Shown: positions 8,959 to 17,976, numbered from the stretch's first letter. The stretch is 64,000 bases of DNA from an uncultured Candidatus Planktophila sp. (GCA_937975715.1 CALJUA010000065.1:9785-73784); one strand, 5' to 3'. Translations and numbers: made by a program. The notes: generated by a model from the sequence alone, not told the origin.

Positions 8959-10350
8959 ATGAGTCAATCAACGGTCGAGACGCTTGGCGTCGACACAATT
9001 CCAGAATCAGAACGCACTGCAAAACCATCGAGCATCATTCCAATCTTTCTTGGATCGAATATGGCGCTCTCAGTCATGGTCTTTGGTTGGCTGGCAGTTC
9101 TCTATGGCTTGAGCTGGTGGCAATCAGTCTCTGCGATTCTGGTCGGCACAATTGTTGCAGCGCTCTTTGTCTCCTCGTCAGCACTTCTCGGATGGACTGG
9201 TGCCACAAATAACTCAGTCGCATCAGGAGCAATTTTTGGCGTGCGCGGTCGTCTGATTGCATCCTTTGTCGGCCTTTTGCTCTGTATTCAATATGTGGCG
9301 TTAACAGTCTGGACCGGGGGAGAAATCATTTCTTCTGGTTGGGCGCGCATAACAAGCGGCAAAGTTACAGATGGCTTACTTGTCATTGGTTACCTCACCA
9401 TTGCTATTGCAATCGTTGCATTCGCTTTATTGGGTTACAAGTATTTGGTAAAGCTCAATAACGTCATCGTCTATGCGATGTATGCCCTTGCCCTGCTCTC
9501 CATCATCGCGCTCAGCGGTTCATTTGATTTCAGCTACGCCGGAACTCCAGATATGTACGCGCTAGGAACTTTCTGGCCAACTTGGTTCTTGGCAGTACTT
9601 ACCTGTGGTGCTGCAGGTCCTATTTCCCTCGTTACACAAACCGGAGATTGGACCCGCTACGTTTCGGGATCTGCAAAGAAATCTGATGTCGTCCGTAATG
9701 CTTTTGTAGCAATGACTATTGGGCTTGCAGTGCCAACCCTCTTCGGTGCATTCATAGCGGTGGCGGCATTTGATGAGAACTCTTTCGTTGCAGGTTACGT
9801 TGCAGGTTCTCCAACCTGGCTACTAATTCCACTTCTCTTAGTTGGTTTTGTTGGTTCACTCGGACAAGGCTCGGTCAACTTGTATTCAATGGGACTTGAT
9901 ATGGATGCAATCTTGCCTCGTTTATCTCGTTTGCAATCAACACTGGTTGTTTCAGGCATTGCTACCGGCTTGGTATTCATCGGCAAATTCATCTATGACG
10001 CTGAAGCTGCAGTGACAAACGCATGCCTATTCCTAACAGCACTTGGCACAGCGTGGATTGCGATCGCCCTCTTTGGTTATTACCGAATGGGTGGAACGCT
10101 CCAGAAGGAAGATCTGCAGGTCTTTAATAAGCGCAAGCAAGGCGGCCTGTATTGGTATCAAGCTGGATGGTCAATCAAAGCTACAACAGCTTGGGTTATT
10201 GGAAGCATCTGCGGCATCCTCGGCATATCGAGCGTCGACTACACCGGACCGATTGCAAATGCACTCGGTGGCGTCGATGTCTCTGTTATCGCTCCCGCGA
10301 TCGTCGGAATTGCTATCTACTGGATCTGGGATCGCATCGACGCTCGGTAG
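8959..10350 (+). CDS. NCS1-family permease (nucleobase/cation symporter type)
   Basis: A polytopic membrane protein of about 463 residues with roughly 12 hydrophobic segments. The N-terminal region (PIFLGSNMALSVMVFGWLA) and the GWTGATNNSVASGAIFGVRG stretch are typical of NCS1 transporters of purines, cytosine, hydantoins or thiamine; QTGDWTRYV near residue 233 is another family mark. The start is uncertain: ATG 8959 has no clear ribosome site, while a TTG at 8929 has AAAGG 9 bp upstream. It begins 19-49 bp after ribH with no terminator between, so it may be co-transcribed with the riboflavin operon. The substrate cannot be told from sequence. Confidence 0.82.
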   Translation: MSQSTVETLGVDTIPESERTAKPSSIIPIFLGSNMALSVMVFGWLAVLYGLSWWQSVSAILVGTIVAALFVSSSALLGWTGATNNSVASGAIFGVRGRLIASFVGLLLCIQYVALTVWTGGEIISSGWARITSGKVTDGLLVIGYLTIAIAIVAFALLGYKYLVKLNNVIVYAMYALALLSIIALSGSFDFSYAGTPDMYALGTFWPTWFLAVLTCGAAGPISLVTQTGDWTRYVSGSAKKSDVVRNAFVAMTIGLAVPTLFGAFIAVAAFDENSFVAGYVAGSPTWLLIPLLLVGFVGSLGQGSVNLYSMGLDMDAILPRLSRLQSTLVVSGIATGLVFIGKFIYDAEAAVTNACLFLTALGTAWIAIALFGYYRMGGTLQKEDLQVFNKRKQGGLYWYQAGWSIKATTAWVIGSICGILGISSVDYTGPIANALGGVDVSVIAPAIVGIAIYWIWDRIDAR

Positions 10351-10453
10351 TTATTTGATTGCGAGAAAACGAGGCCACGGCTAATTTTAAGTGGAGAAAA
10401 TAAGTGGCATACTTCTCTTAGACAACAGATGCACTTCTACGGATAGGCATCTG

Positions 10454-10500
10454 GAGGGCGGTGTCCGATCGGGTTTATCCAAACCTGACGGCCCGCCCTC
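10454..10500. terminator. Long rod-shaped hairpin between convergent genes
   Basis: GAGGGCGG (10454-10461) pairs with CCGCCCTC (10493-10500). Inside, CCG pairs with CGG and GGTTT with AAACC around an ATCC loop, giving a nested 47-nt rod with internal loops. It separates the NCS1 permease from the oppositely oriented DUF3800 gene and could terminate both, though only short T-runs flank it. It could also be part of a small RNA. Confidence 0.5.
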
Positions 10501-10505
10501 GTCCT

Positions 10506-11123
10506 TTAATTGAAATAAATATTATTAAGGATTCTCCTCCGATCCAGGAGATTAAAAACTTCTGAATCCTGACCAAGAATATGTACACGAGCCGCATAAG
10601 CAGCCAAATCCGCACAGTGCAAAAGTGGTTCCTTTTGATCAGTTAAATGAGTCATTCGCATATTTTGTGCAACTCTTCCTGCATTAATTTCATAATTAAG
10701 ATTTCTTCGATCAGAGTGATTTGCATGAAGGAAGAGTTTTCCGTGGCCAACACTTTCTCGGGAATCCAGGATGAGATTGAAATACCCATCCTTAGAGAGT
10801 TCACCAAAAAGCGTTCTGAGACAGAGTGCCCTTGCAGCCTCAAGTGAAGCTAGATATTGCCAGTTATAAGAAATATATACTCTTGGCGAAATCTCATTTA
10901 TCCATTGAACAAGTCTCTTTGGTTGCAATCTCATTTTCTTCTTAAATTGTTCTGAAGATTTATAGGTTTCGAGTGTGATGATTTTCCGCAATTCTGAATG
11001 CATCTCAAGGGATGAATGCGGAAGAATGACTGCGGCTATGACATAGATATCTGGAAGTGGATATTGGCGCGACATGCTCTCATCAATAAAGACCGAATAC
11101 TTATTGGGGTGTCCAATTTCCAT
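10506..11123 (-). CDS. DUF3800 domain protein
   Basis: A 205-residue protein with the DUF3800 signature: an N-terminal acidic strand motif (VFIDESM, Asp14), a central LILDSRES and a late LLHCADLAAYAARV. These acidic positions suggest an RNase H-like metal-dependent nuclease fold. DUF3800 genes are scattered, often in mobile or defence contexts, and have no settled function. The gene and its flanks are clearly more AT-rich than the neighbours, with AAA/ATT-type codons, which suggests recent acquisition. It stands alone, with no toxin, integrase or restriction partner nearby. Confidence 0.75.
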   Translation of the reverse strand: MEIGHPNKYSVFIDESMSRQYPLPDIYVIAAVILPHSSLEMHSELRKIITLETYKSSEQFKKKMRLQPKRLVQWINEISPRVYISYNWQYLASLEAARALCLRTLFGELSKDGYFNLILDSRESVGHGKLFLHANHSDRRNLNYEINAGRVAQNMRMTHLTDQKEPLLHCADLAAYAARVHILGQDSEVFNLLDRRRILNNIYFN

Positions 11124-11236
11124 TGAACGATAATTACTTGAGCAACTGACAAGCTCTCTTGCATATCCCCAGAATTCAAACGCTCAGTAATTTATTTATA
11201 GAAAAGAACAACTTTAAATAATAAAACTACTTTGAG

Positions 11237-12010
11237 TTAAGCGACGAGAAGTGAGCGCTTAGATAGTCCCATCCAGAAACCTTCGATAAGAGTCTCTGGC
11301 GCTGCATCGATATCGCTGCCAGCACCAAGGGCAACAAAGAGCGGAGTGAAGTGCTCGACAGTTGGGTGTGCATACTGAACTGCAGGAGCGAGATCCTTAT
11401 ATGCAGCAAGTGAATCGATATCTCCTTTAGCAAGTCGCTCTGCCGCCCAGGTATCAAACTCAGATGACCATCCTGGTGCTTTCGCATCAATAGACCAATC
11501 GCGAAGGAAGGGAAGTCCGTGAGTCATAAAGCCAGAGCCGATAATCAAGACACCTTCATCGCGAAGTGGAGCAAGGCGACGGCCGAATTCAATCAGCTTT
11601 CCAGGATCTGATGTTGGCATCGACATTTGAAGAACTGGAATATCGTGATCTGGATACATCACGCGAAGTGGAACCCACGCGCCGTGATCGAGTCCACGCT
11701 TTGATTCATGTAAAGGATCTGACTTAGGCATCATCGCTGTAATGCGTGCAGCTAGAGCGGTGGCATCGGGAGTCTCGTATGTCATCTCAAAGAACTTCTG
11801 GGCAAAGCCACCGAAGTCATAGACAAGCGGAGTGCCGGCGTGGGGACTAGTAATTGCAATGGGAGCTGATTCCCAGTGAGCCGAGATAATCAAGATTGCC
11901 TTTGGTTTCTCAAACTTCTTTGTGATTGCAGCCAACTCACCGCTCCAGACAGGATCGTCGAGCAGCAACGGTGCACCGTGGCCGATATAGAGGGCAGGCA
12001 TCTTTTCCAT
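11237..12010 (-). CDS. LigB/DODA-type extradiol dioxygenase
   Basis: A 257-residue class III extradiol ring-cleavage dioxygenase of the 4,5-DOPA dioxygenase (YgiD) group. Conserved features: ALYIGHGAPLLL near residue 5 (iron ligand His), ISAHWES near 43, the LDHGAWVPLRVMYP block near 105, and GSGFMTHGLP near 157. Such enzymes open catechol rings using non-heme Fe(II) or Zn. It lies 64 bp downstream of the iron alcohol dehydrogenase on the same strand and could share its transcript. The physiological substrate is unknown. Confidence 0.85.
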   Translation of the reverse strand: MEKMPALYIGHGAPLLLDDPVWSGELAAITKKFEKPKAILIISAHWESAPIAITSPHAGTPLVYDFGGFAQKFFEMTYETPDATALAARITAMMPKSDPLHESKRGLDHGAWVPLRVMYPDHDIPVLQMSMPTSDPGKLIEFGRRLAPLRDEGVLIIGSGFMTHGLPFLRDWSIDAKAPGWSSEFDTWAAERLAKGDIDSLAAYKDLAPAVQYAHPTVEHFTPLFVALGAGSDIDAAPETLIEGFWMGLSKRSLLVA

Positions 12011-12074
12011 GGCTAGAGCATATCAGAAGTAGTTGAAATTTCAACTACATTTCTAACGAGCTAAAAGAGGCGTT

Positions 12075-13211
12075 TTATAGGCGGGAGAGGAGGATTGCCT
12101 GGACTTCGCCATCAGATGGAGCAATTGGGTTATTGCTCGTCACTGAATCAGCAAGAACAGTCTTGGCAATATCGCCAACCATCTCTTGCTTGACACCGTA
12201 GTGGGAGAGTGAGTTACGAATCTGGATCGAATCTGCGAGATCGCGAACCGCTTCGATTGCAGTATCTGAGTTTGCACTGACGCCCATATCGTTTCCGACA
12301 GTTGCATAAATGTCGCTTACTTCGCGCGCATTAAATTGCATAACCTCAGGTAGCACAGTTGCAAGCGCCTCGCCATGTGCTGCGCCAACATGTGCTGAGA
12401 CAGAGTGAGCGATTCCGTGAACCAGGCCAAGACCTGACAAGGTAAGTGCAAGACCGGCAAGGTGAGCGCCCATCAACATATCGCCACGAGCATCAACATT
12501 TGCGCCATCCTTAACTGCGATGGGAAGTGCGCGAGCAATCAACTTGACCGCTTGGTGGGCATATGCGGCAGATACGGGTGTGCTGCCTTTTGAGGTTAAA
12601 GATTCAATAGCGTGAGTAAGTGCGTCGATTCCAGTTCCTGCAGTTGGACGTGGTGGCAATCCAATCGTTAGCTCTGGATCGAGAATTGCAGCGACCGGAG
12701 TTGTGCTGGCATCACCAACATAGAACTTGCATTGGCGAATTGGGTCATCAATAACGCCCCAGTTATTTGTCTCTGATCCAGTTCCAGCTGTTGTTGGAAT
12801 CGCGATGATTGGAAGGGCTGGACGTTCAGGTGTTATCGAGTAATCAAACTTGGCAGATGAGAATGTTGGGTTTGCAACAACCAATGCGATGCCTTTAGAA
12901 GAGTCGAGCGATGAACCGCCACCGAGAGCGACGATGCAATCTGCACCAAAGGTGATGCCGTGCTTCGCCGCAGCATCAATCAGGGTGGTGGTTGGATTGG
13001 GCTTAATGTCAGTGTAGGACGCTGTTTCTATGCCGGCTGACTTTAGAATCGCTTCGACTTTTGCCAACACACCAGCGGCAGCAACACCTGGGTCGGTAAC
13101 GATAAAGACCTTCTTCTTATTTAATCCAGCGACAACTTCTGGAAGCTGTGCAACAGAACCTGCGCCAAAACGAATATTGACTGAGCCAGGTGTAAGTGTG
13201 AATGCGTTCAT
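12075..13211 (-). CDS. Iron-containing (type III) alcohol dehydrogenase
   Basis: A 378-residue NAD(P)-dependent dehydrogenase. The nucleotide-binding GGGSSLDSSKGIA lies near residue 95, with TTAGTGSETNN near 138. The metal ligands sit in TGIDALTHAIES (Asp and His near 195) and in GLVHGIAHSVSAHVGAAHG (two His near 263-277). The family covers lactaldehyde reductase, methanol dehydrogenase and butanol dehydrogenase; the substrate cannot be assigned. It lies 36 bp downstream of the IclR regulator on the same strand, so it probably belongs to the IclR-controlled locus. Confidence 0.9.
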   Translation of the reverse strand: MNAFTLTPGSVNIRFGAGSVAQLPEVVAGLNKKKVFIVTDPGVAAAGVLAKVEAILKSAGIETASYTDIKPNPTTTLIDAAAKHGITFGADCIVALGGGSSLDSSKGIALVVANPTFSSAKFDYSITPERPALPIIAIPTTAGTGSETNNWGVIDDPIRQCKFYVGDASTTPVAAILDPELTIGLPPRPTAGTGIDALTHAIESLTSKGSTPVSAAYAHQAVKLIARALPIAVKDGANVDARGDMLMGAHLAGLALTLSGLGLVHGIAHSVSAHVGAAHGEALATVLPEVMQFNAREVSDIYATVGNDMGVSANSDTAIEAVRDLADSIQIRNSLSHYGVKQEMVGDIAKTVLADSVTSNNPIAPSDGEVQAILLSRL

Positions 13212-13247
13212 GATCTGCCTATCTCTTCTTTGAGGTTGCTGCCGGGA

Positions 13248-14015
13248 TTATTTCTTATGTGTCAGTAAATCTGTAATGCGCTCTGATGCTTTCTTCATCT
13301 CATTTGCAGCAGAGATGAGGTGTTCTTCAAATCGTGCTTTTGGTGCGGCGACGTTAATCGCTGCGACAATTGAACCATTGAAATCGCGAACTGGCACAGA
13401 GGCACCAACTAGACCTGGTTCATACTCTTCGATGACAAGCGCGAAACCATCTTTACGAATCTTCTGAAGTTCTTTAATAAGTTCTTCACCTGTCCTGGTC
13501 TTGCACAACAGGGGAGCGCCTTCAATCTTCTTCTTCAGTGGATAGATGCGTTCAACTTGGTCATCTTCTAATCCGGAAAGCAGAACACGACCAGATGAAG
13601 TCATATATGAAGGCGCTGTTACACCCATCCAACTCAGCGCACGGAAACCATGTGCAGGTGACTCGGAGTGGATAGTGACAACTTCAAGTCCTTGCAGAAC
13701 GGTGAGGTGCACGGTTTCGCCGAGTTTATGAACAATTCCATGGAGCTCGCCGCGAGCTGCGGTAACGAGTTGTGCCTCAAAGGTATAGCGAGCGATCGCA
13801 TAGAGACGCGGTCCAACGATGACGCCAGCGCCCTGTCGTAATAACAATCCGTTATCAAGTAGGCGAGAAACTGCGCGTGAGATCTGACTTTTCTCTCGGC
13901 GAGTGCTGATTGCAAGGTCGCCATTGCGCTGTGGAATGGGCGATGCCGCCGCTACCGCCTCAATAATCTCTAAATCACGCTCAAGGCCGTTGTTACGCAC
14001 AAGTGAGTTGGGCAT
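13248..14015 (-). CDS. IclR-family transcriptional regulator
   Basis: A 255-residue regulator with an N-terminal winged helix (about residues 10-75) and a C-terminal effector-binding IclR domain (about 85-250; MTSSGRVLLSG, then GASVPVRDFNGSIVAAINVAAP). I chose the ATG at 14015 (MPNSLVRNNG), which starts just before the helix-turn-helix; the open frame extends to 14084 but would overlap the divergent transporter's ribosome site. It is divergent from the ABC transporter operon by only 58 bp, so it is the likely local regulator of genes on both sides. The effector is unknown. Confidence 0.9.
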   Translation of the reverse strand: MPNSLVRNNGLERDLEIIEAVAAASPIPQRNGDLAISTRREKSQISRAVSRLLDNGLLLRQGAGVIVGPRLYAIARYTFEAQLVTAARGELHGIVHKLGETVHLTVLQGLEVVTIHSESPAHGFRALSWMGVTAPSYMTSSGRVLLSGLEDDQVERIYPLKKKIEGAPLLCKTRTGEELIKELQKIRKDGFALVIEEYEPGLVGASVPVRDFNGSIVAAINVAAPKARFEEHLISAANEMKKASERITDLLTHKK

Positions 14016-14065
14016 GTTGCAAATAATACAACTCTCGGTGCGCCTATTGCAACAAACAATTTGCA
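14016..14065. promoter_or_regulatory. Divergent IclR/transporter control region with inverted repeats
   Basis: Two symmetric elements occupy the 58 bp gap: GTTG-N9-CAAC (14016-14032) and TGCAA-N8-TTGCA (14048-14065), the latter ending at the AGGAG ribosome site of the permease gene. They are candidate IclR operators. Binding is inferred from position and symmetry only. Confidence 0.45.
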
Positions 14066-14073
14066 GGAGCAGG

Positions 14074-14766
14074 ATGTGGTTCATGAAGATGGAAGATTAT
14101 TTGGTGCCGTTGACGCCACCGAATCTTTTGCAATTCATCTCGGTGCAACGCGAAAAGATCATTCACGATGTCATCGCACAGATTGAACTTGTTTTATTAG
14201 TGATGGCACTCGTTTCTTTTACAGCAATCATTACCGGTCTTGTTGTGTGGAAGTCATCAACTGCATCTGAAATCGTTACCGGTTTCTGGTCAATTGTTTT
14301 CACAATTCCATCGCTTGCAATGTTTATCTTCTTTATCGGTCCATTTGGTTTGGGTTGGCTTCCTGCTGTCATTGCACTTGTTCTCTATGGGCAGTTGCCA
14401 GTTGTTCGCAACACCATCGTTGGATTGCGCTCTGTAGAGCCAGCAATTATGGAATCTGCAGCTGCTATGGGAATGAAGCCAATGACAGTCTTGCGCAAGA
14501 TTCAATTCCCACTAGCTTGGCCGGTAATCATCGTGGGTATTCGCGTCTCAGCGATGTTGATCTTCGGTATCTCTGCAATCGCTGCATATGTCGGTGGTCC
14601 TGGTCTTGGCGATTATCTCTTCAGTGGTTTAGCAAATCTCGGTTCATTCAACTCAATGAATCAGACTTTGGTCGGAGCTTTCGGAATCACTCTGCTCGCA
14701 CTGATCTTTGATGGAATTTTCGTTTTGATTCGTCGTGTAACAACTCCAAGGGGGCTACGTGTCTAA
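14074..14766 (+). CDS. Glycine betaine/quaternary-ammonium-type ABC transporter permease (OpuCB-like)
   Basis: About 230 residues with six hydrophobic segments and the inner-membrane EAA loop (ESAAAMGMKPMTVLRKIQFP near residues 127-146). It resembles the OpuC/Opu/ProW group of osmoprotectant permeases. AGGAG at 14065-14069 precedes ATGs at 14074, 14083 and 14092, so the exact start is uncertain. First gene of a four-gene ABC operon, overlapping the ATPase gene by 8 bp. In this catabolic context it may import a growth substrate rather than an osmolyte. Confidence 0.87.
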   Translation: MWFMKMEDYLVPLTPPNLLQFISVQREKIIHDVIAQIELVLLVMALVSFTAIITGLVVWKSSTASEIVTGFWSIVFTIPSLAMFIFFIGPFGLGWLPAVIALVLYGQLPVVRNTIVGLRSVEPAIMESAAAMGMKPMTVLRKIQFPLAWPVIIVGIRVSAMLIFGISAIAAYVGGPGLGDYLFSGLANLGSFNSMNQTLVGAFGITLLALIFDGIFVLIRRVTTPRGLRV

Positions 14767-15724
14767 CACAACTCACGGTCAAGAAATTCGCTTAGAGAAA
14801 CTCACGAAGCGATATCCCAACACCCAGAAGGATGCCGTCTCTGAGTTCAACCTCGTCATCCCTGCCGGTGAGTGCGTTGTCTTCGTTGGCCCATCTGGCT
14901 GCGGAAAAACCACCACGATGAAGATGATTAACCGCATTATTGAGCCAACTTCAGGTCGCATCGTTATTGGTGGAGAAGATGTCACTAAGACGCCCGCACA
15001 CGAGCTTCGCCGCAACATTGGTTATGTAATTCAGCAGATCGGCCTCTTCCCTCACATGACAATTGCAGACAACGTTGCAACTGTTCCTCAACTCCTAGGG
15101 TGGGAGAAGAACAAGACACGTGCGCGAGTCAATGAACTCTTAGAGCTCGTCGGGCTCGATCCAGCTGAATACGGATCACGTTATCCAAAGCAACTCTCGG
15201 GTGGACAGCAGCAGCGCGTGGGCGTTGCTCGTGCGCTTGCTGCTGACCCAGCGGTCTTGTTGATGGATGAACCGTTCGGTGCAACAGATCCAATTACACG
15301 CGTTCGCCTGCAGAAAGAGTTCCGCGCTCTCCAACGTGAACTTAAGAAGACAGTTGTCTTCGTAACGCACGATTTCGAAGAGGCACTTCTTCTTGGTGAT
15401 CGCATTGCAGTTTTATCCGAGCAGTCAAAGGTCGAACAGTATGGAACTCCGCTTGAGATCCTCTCAGCGCCTGCAACAAAGAAAGTTGAGAGCTTTGTCG
15501 GCGAAGCAGCCAGCGTCCGTATGCTCGGACTTGTCTCACTTGCAGCAGTTGACCTGAAATCAGGAACAGTCGATGGGCCAACACTTGCTGAGACAGCAAC
15601 TCTTCGCGAAGCGATGGAAGGTTTCATCACCGGTGCAAAAGCGATCAACGTCGGCACCAAGGGGCACCTCACATTTGAAGCTCTTCAAAGCGCCATCTCT
15701 CATACACGACAGGGCGCTAAGTAA
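14759..15724 (+). CDS. Quaternary-ammonium-type ABC transporter ATP-binding protein (OpuCA/ProV-like)
   Basis: A 321-residue ATPase with Walker A GPSGCGKTT near residue 41, the Q-loop in YVIQQIGLFPH, signature LSGGQQQRVGVARAL near 145, Walker B VLLMDEPFGATDP near 165, and the switch His in VFVTHDFEEAL. The C-terminal part (about 245-321) is shorter than the paired CBS domains of OpuCA and has no clear CBS motif, so osmotic gating of the OpuA kind is not evident. It starts with GTG inside the end of the permease gene. Confidence 0.92.
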   Translation: MSNTTHGQEIRLEKLTKRYPNTQKDAVSEFNLVIPAGECVVFVGPSGCGKTTTMKMINRIIEPTSGRIVIGGEDVTKTPAHELRRNIGYVIQQIGLFPHMTIADNVATVPQLLGWEKNKTRARVNELLELVGLDPAEYGSRYPKQLSGGQQQRVGVARALAADPAVLLMDEPFGATDPITRVRLQKEFRALQRELKKTVVFVTHDFEEALLLGDRIAVLSEQSKVEQYGTPLEILSAPATKKVESFVGEAASVRMLGLVSLAAVDLKSGTVDGPTLAETATLREAMEGFITGAKAINVGTKGHLTFEALQSAISHTRQGAK

Positions 15725-15726
15725 AA

Positions 15727-16518
15727 ATGGCAAAAGCGTTAGCAAAACCAAACCTGACTGCGGGATCTTTGTATTCGCAATCAGCTCGTTTGATTTTTAA
15801 GCGCCACCGCTCTCTCATTATTCAACCGGTATTAATTGCTCTGCTCTCAATTATTTTGGCAGTTTCACTTAGCCGAGCTCATCTCGATGTCATTGAGAAA
15901 GTCACCATCAACCAGGCATTTATCTTCCGCGCAATTCAGGATCACTTGATTCTCTCCTTCGCATCTGCGGCAGTGATTCTTCTGGTTGCAGTGCCGGCGG
16001 GAATTTTGCTTACCCGACGTCGCTATAAGAAGTTCACGCCGATTGTCTTAATCCTTGCCAATATCGGGCAGGCTTTTCCAGCAGTTGGTGTCCTGATCAT
16101 CGCGGGAATTCTCTTTGGTTTTGGAAAGCCAGTAGCAATCTTCTCTTTCGCAGCTTTTGGAATCCTTCCAATCTTGCGCAACACGATTGTTGGCTTGCAG
16201 GAGATCGATCCATTCATTATCGAATCAGCCCTTGGTATGGGAATGACTCCTCGCCAAGCGCTACGTCAGATTGAACTGCCACTTGCAGTCCCAGTCATTC
16301 TGGCCGGTGTTCGCACCACACTCATTCTTACCGTTGGCATCGCCACTTTAGGTGTCTTTGTTAACGGGGGAGGTCTAGGAACGCTCATTATTCCTGGCCT
16401 AAAGCTCAATCGGGAGCTCGTTCTAGTTACCGGAGGAGTGCTCACAGTTATTGTGGCATTCACGATGGATTGGCTTGCGCGTGCTGCTGAAGAACTCCTT
16501 CGACCACGAGGGATTTAA
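15727..16518 (+). CDS. Second quaternary-ammonium-type ABC permease (OpuCD-like)
   Basis: A 263-residue permease with six hydrophobic segments and an EAA loop (ESALGMGMTPRQALRQIELP near residue 165) closely matching that of the upstream permease, so the two are paralogous halves of one channel. It starts 2 bp after the ATPase stop. Confidence 0.9.
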   Translation: MAKALAKPNLTAGSLYSQSARLIFKRHRSLIIQPVLIALLSIILAVSLSRAHLDVIEKVTINQAFIFRAIQDHLILSFASAAVILLVAVPAGILLTRRRYKKFTPIVLILANIGQAFPAVGVLIIAGILFGFGKPVAIFSFAAFGILPILRNTIVGLQEIDPFIIESALGMGMTPRQALRQIELPLAVPVILAGVRTTLILTVGIATLGVFVNGGGLGTLIIPGLKLNRELVLVTGGVLTVIVAFTMDWLARAAEELLRPRGI

Positions 16519-16538
16519 TACCTAAGGAAGGGTAAAAA

Positions 16539-17471
16539 ATGCAGGTAAGAAGCCACAAAGTAGTTGCTATTGCAGCTGCAATTGCTCTCGCAGTTGTCGG
16601 AACAGCAGCAACATCAACATCAGCTAACGCAGCTGGAAAGTCCCTTAAGGGAGTTAAGGTCATTGTTGGTTCGAAGGACTTTACAGAGTCAATCGTTCTC
16701 TCAAAGATCGTTAAGCAGTTCATCATCGCTAACGGTGGAACTGTCGTCGATAAGACAAACATCAAGGGTTCTTCAACAACTCGTGAAGCAATGCTCAGCG
16801 GTGACATCAACATGTACTGGGAATACACAGGTACAGCATGGTTGGTTTACCAGAAGCAGACAGATGTAAACATCGCTCCATCAGACCTTTACAAGAAGGT
16901 TGTCGCTGGCGACAAGAAGAACAAGGTCACATGGGGACCAATGACTTCATTTAACGATACTTACGCATGGGCAATCACAAAGGCAAATGCAACTAAGTAC
17001 GGAATCAAGACATACTCAGATCTCGCAAAGAAGCTCCCTGCAGGTTCTGCATGGTGCGTAGAGTCAGAGTTCCAGAGCCGTCCAGATGGATGGGCAGGCT
17101 TCAAGAAGGCTTACGGAATTTCAGATTCAAACATCACAACTAAGGTCCTTGATACTGGCGCTATCTACCAGGCAACAAAGGATGGACAATGCATGGTTGG
17201 TGAAGTATTCGCAACTGACGGACGTATCGGCGCACTTGGCTTGATGGTTCCAGCAGAAGATATCTCTTACTTCCCTCCTTACAACGCTGCAATCACAATG
17301 ACTGATGCAATTGCAAAGAAGTACCCACAGCTTGTAAAGGCTTTGGCTCCAATTGCAGGAAAGATCAGCAATGCAACAATGCAGAACCTCAATGCTCGTA
17401 TTGACGTTCTCGGAGAAGATGCAGACACAGTTGCGAAGAGCTTCTTGTCAGCATCAGGATTGGTAAAGTAA
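16539..17471 (+). CDS. Quaternary-ammonium-type ABC transporter substrate-binding protein
   Basis: A 310-residue exported protein. It has a signal peptide (basic MQVRSHK, hydrophobic core, cleavage after about residue 31 at SANAAG) without a lipobox Cys. The mature part has the OpuAC-type fold: VIVGSKDFTESIVLSKIV near 40, GDINMYWEYTGTA near 87 and GTAWLVYQKQ. Aromatic residues in this class form cation cages for trimethylammonium groups. The gene uses the ACA/TCA/GCA/AAG codons typical of highly expressed genes here. GGAAGG precedes the ATG. Confidence 0.9.
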   Translation: MQVRSHKVVAIAAAIALAVVGTAATSTSANAAGKSLKGVKVIVGSKDFTESIVLSKIVKQFIIANGGTVVDKTNIKGSSTTREAMLSGDINMYWEYTGTAWLVYQKQTDVNIAPSDLYKKVVAGDKKNKVTWGPMTSFNDTYAWAITKANATKYGIKTYSDLAKKLPAGSAWCVESEFQSRPDGWAGFKKAYGISDSNITTKVLDTGAIYQATKDGQCMVGEVFATDGRIGALGLMVPAEDISYFPPYNAAITMTDAIAKKYPQLVKALAPIAGKISNATMQNLNARIDVLGEDADTVAKSFLSASGLVK

Positions 17472-17475
17472 CAAA

Positions 17476-17976
17476 ATGATTGAAATCCAGATCGGCGAAG
17501 GTTTTGTAGGTTCAGGACCAAACGCGGCCCACACCAACACAATTCTCGGAGCTCGATCTGGGCCCGCTGGAGTGGCATGGGCAACTGCCCTTGCCACTCC
17601 TCGCGCGGGTCACGTGCCATACATGGTTGTTGCTCAACCAGGTGTAGCCGTGACGCCGCCAACTCTCTTTGTAAATAAGGCAGCTGTTGAAAGTGATCAG
17701 CACGGCCTCTTTACCTGGGGAGCAGCACAGGCAGGAGTTGCCGCAGGAGTCGGAGAGGCGCTGCGCAATGGAATTATTGATGTGAACTCAACAAATGATC
17801 TCGTCATTGTTGCCGCGGTGTGGCTCAACCCATCTGCCAACGATGAGGAAGAGGTCTTTCAGAATCAACGACAGGCGATGATTGATGCCCTGACAAACGG
17901 TAAGAATGGATATCCCACTGCTGCCGATGTCATGAAAGCAACAGAGAATGTCGCTAATCCTTTCTTCCGACAGTAA
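17476..17976 (+). CDS. Formaldehyde-activating enzyme (Fae) family protein
   Basis: A 166-residue protein that aligns along its length with methylotroph Fae: IGEGFVGSGPNAAHTNTILG (residues 6-25, with His19 at the Fae active-site His position), TLFVNKAAV near 63, WGAAQAGVAAGVGEAL near 80, and NDLVIVAAVWLNP near 105. Fae condenses formaldehyde with tetrahydromethanopterin. No other methanopterin gene is in this window, so the cofactor may differ or the protein may handle another small aldehyde. It starts 4 bp after the binding-protein gene and precedes catabolic enzymes, so it belongs to this operon. The family call is strong; the function is open. Confidence 0.82.
   Translation: MIEIQIGEGFVGSGPNAAHTNTILGARSGPAGVAWATALATPRAGHVPYMVVAQPGVAVTPPTLFVNKAAVESDQHGLFTWGAAQAGVAAGVGEALRNGIIDVNSTNDLVIVAAVWLNPSANDEEEVFQNQRQAMIDALTNGKNGYPTAADVMKATENVANPFFRQ

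Noticed and set aside
10351..11236. Prophage or genomic island around the DUF3800 gene
   Set aside because: No integrase, phage gene, tRNA or direct repeat was found; a single acquired gene is enough to explain the composition.
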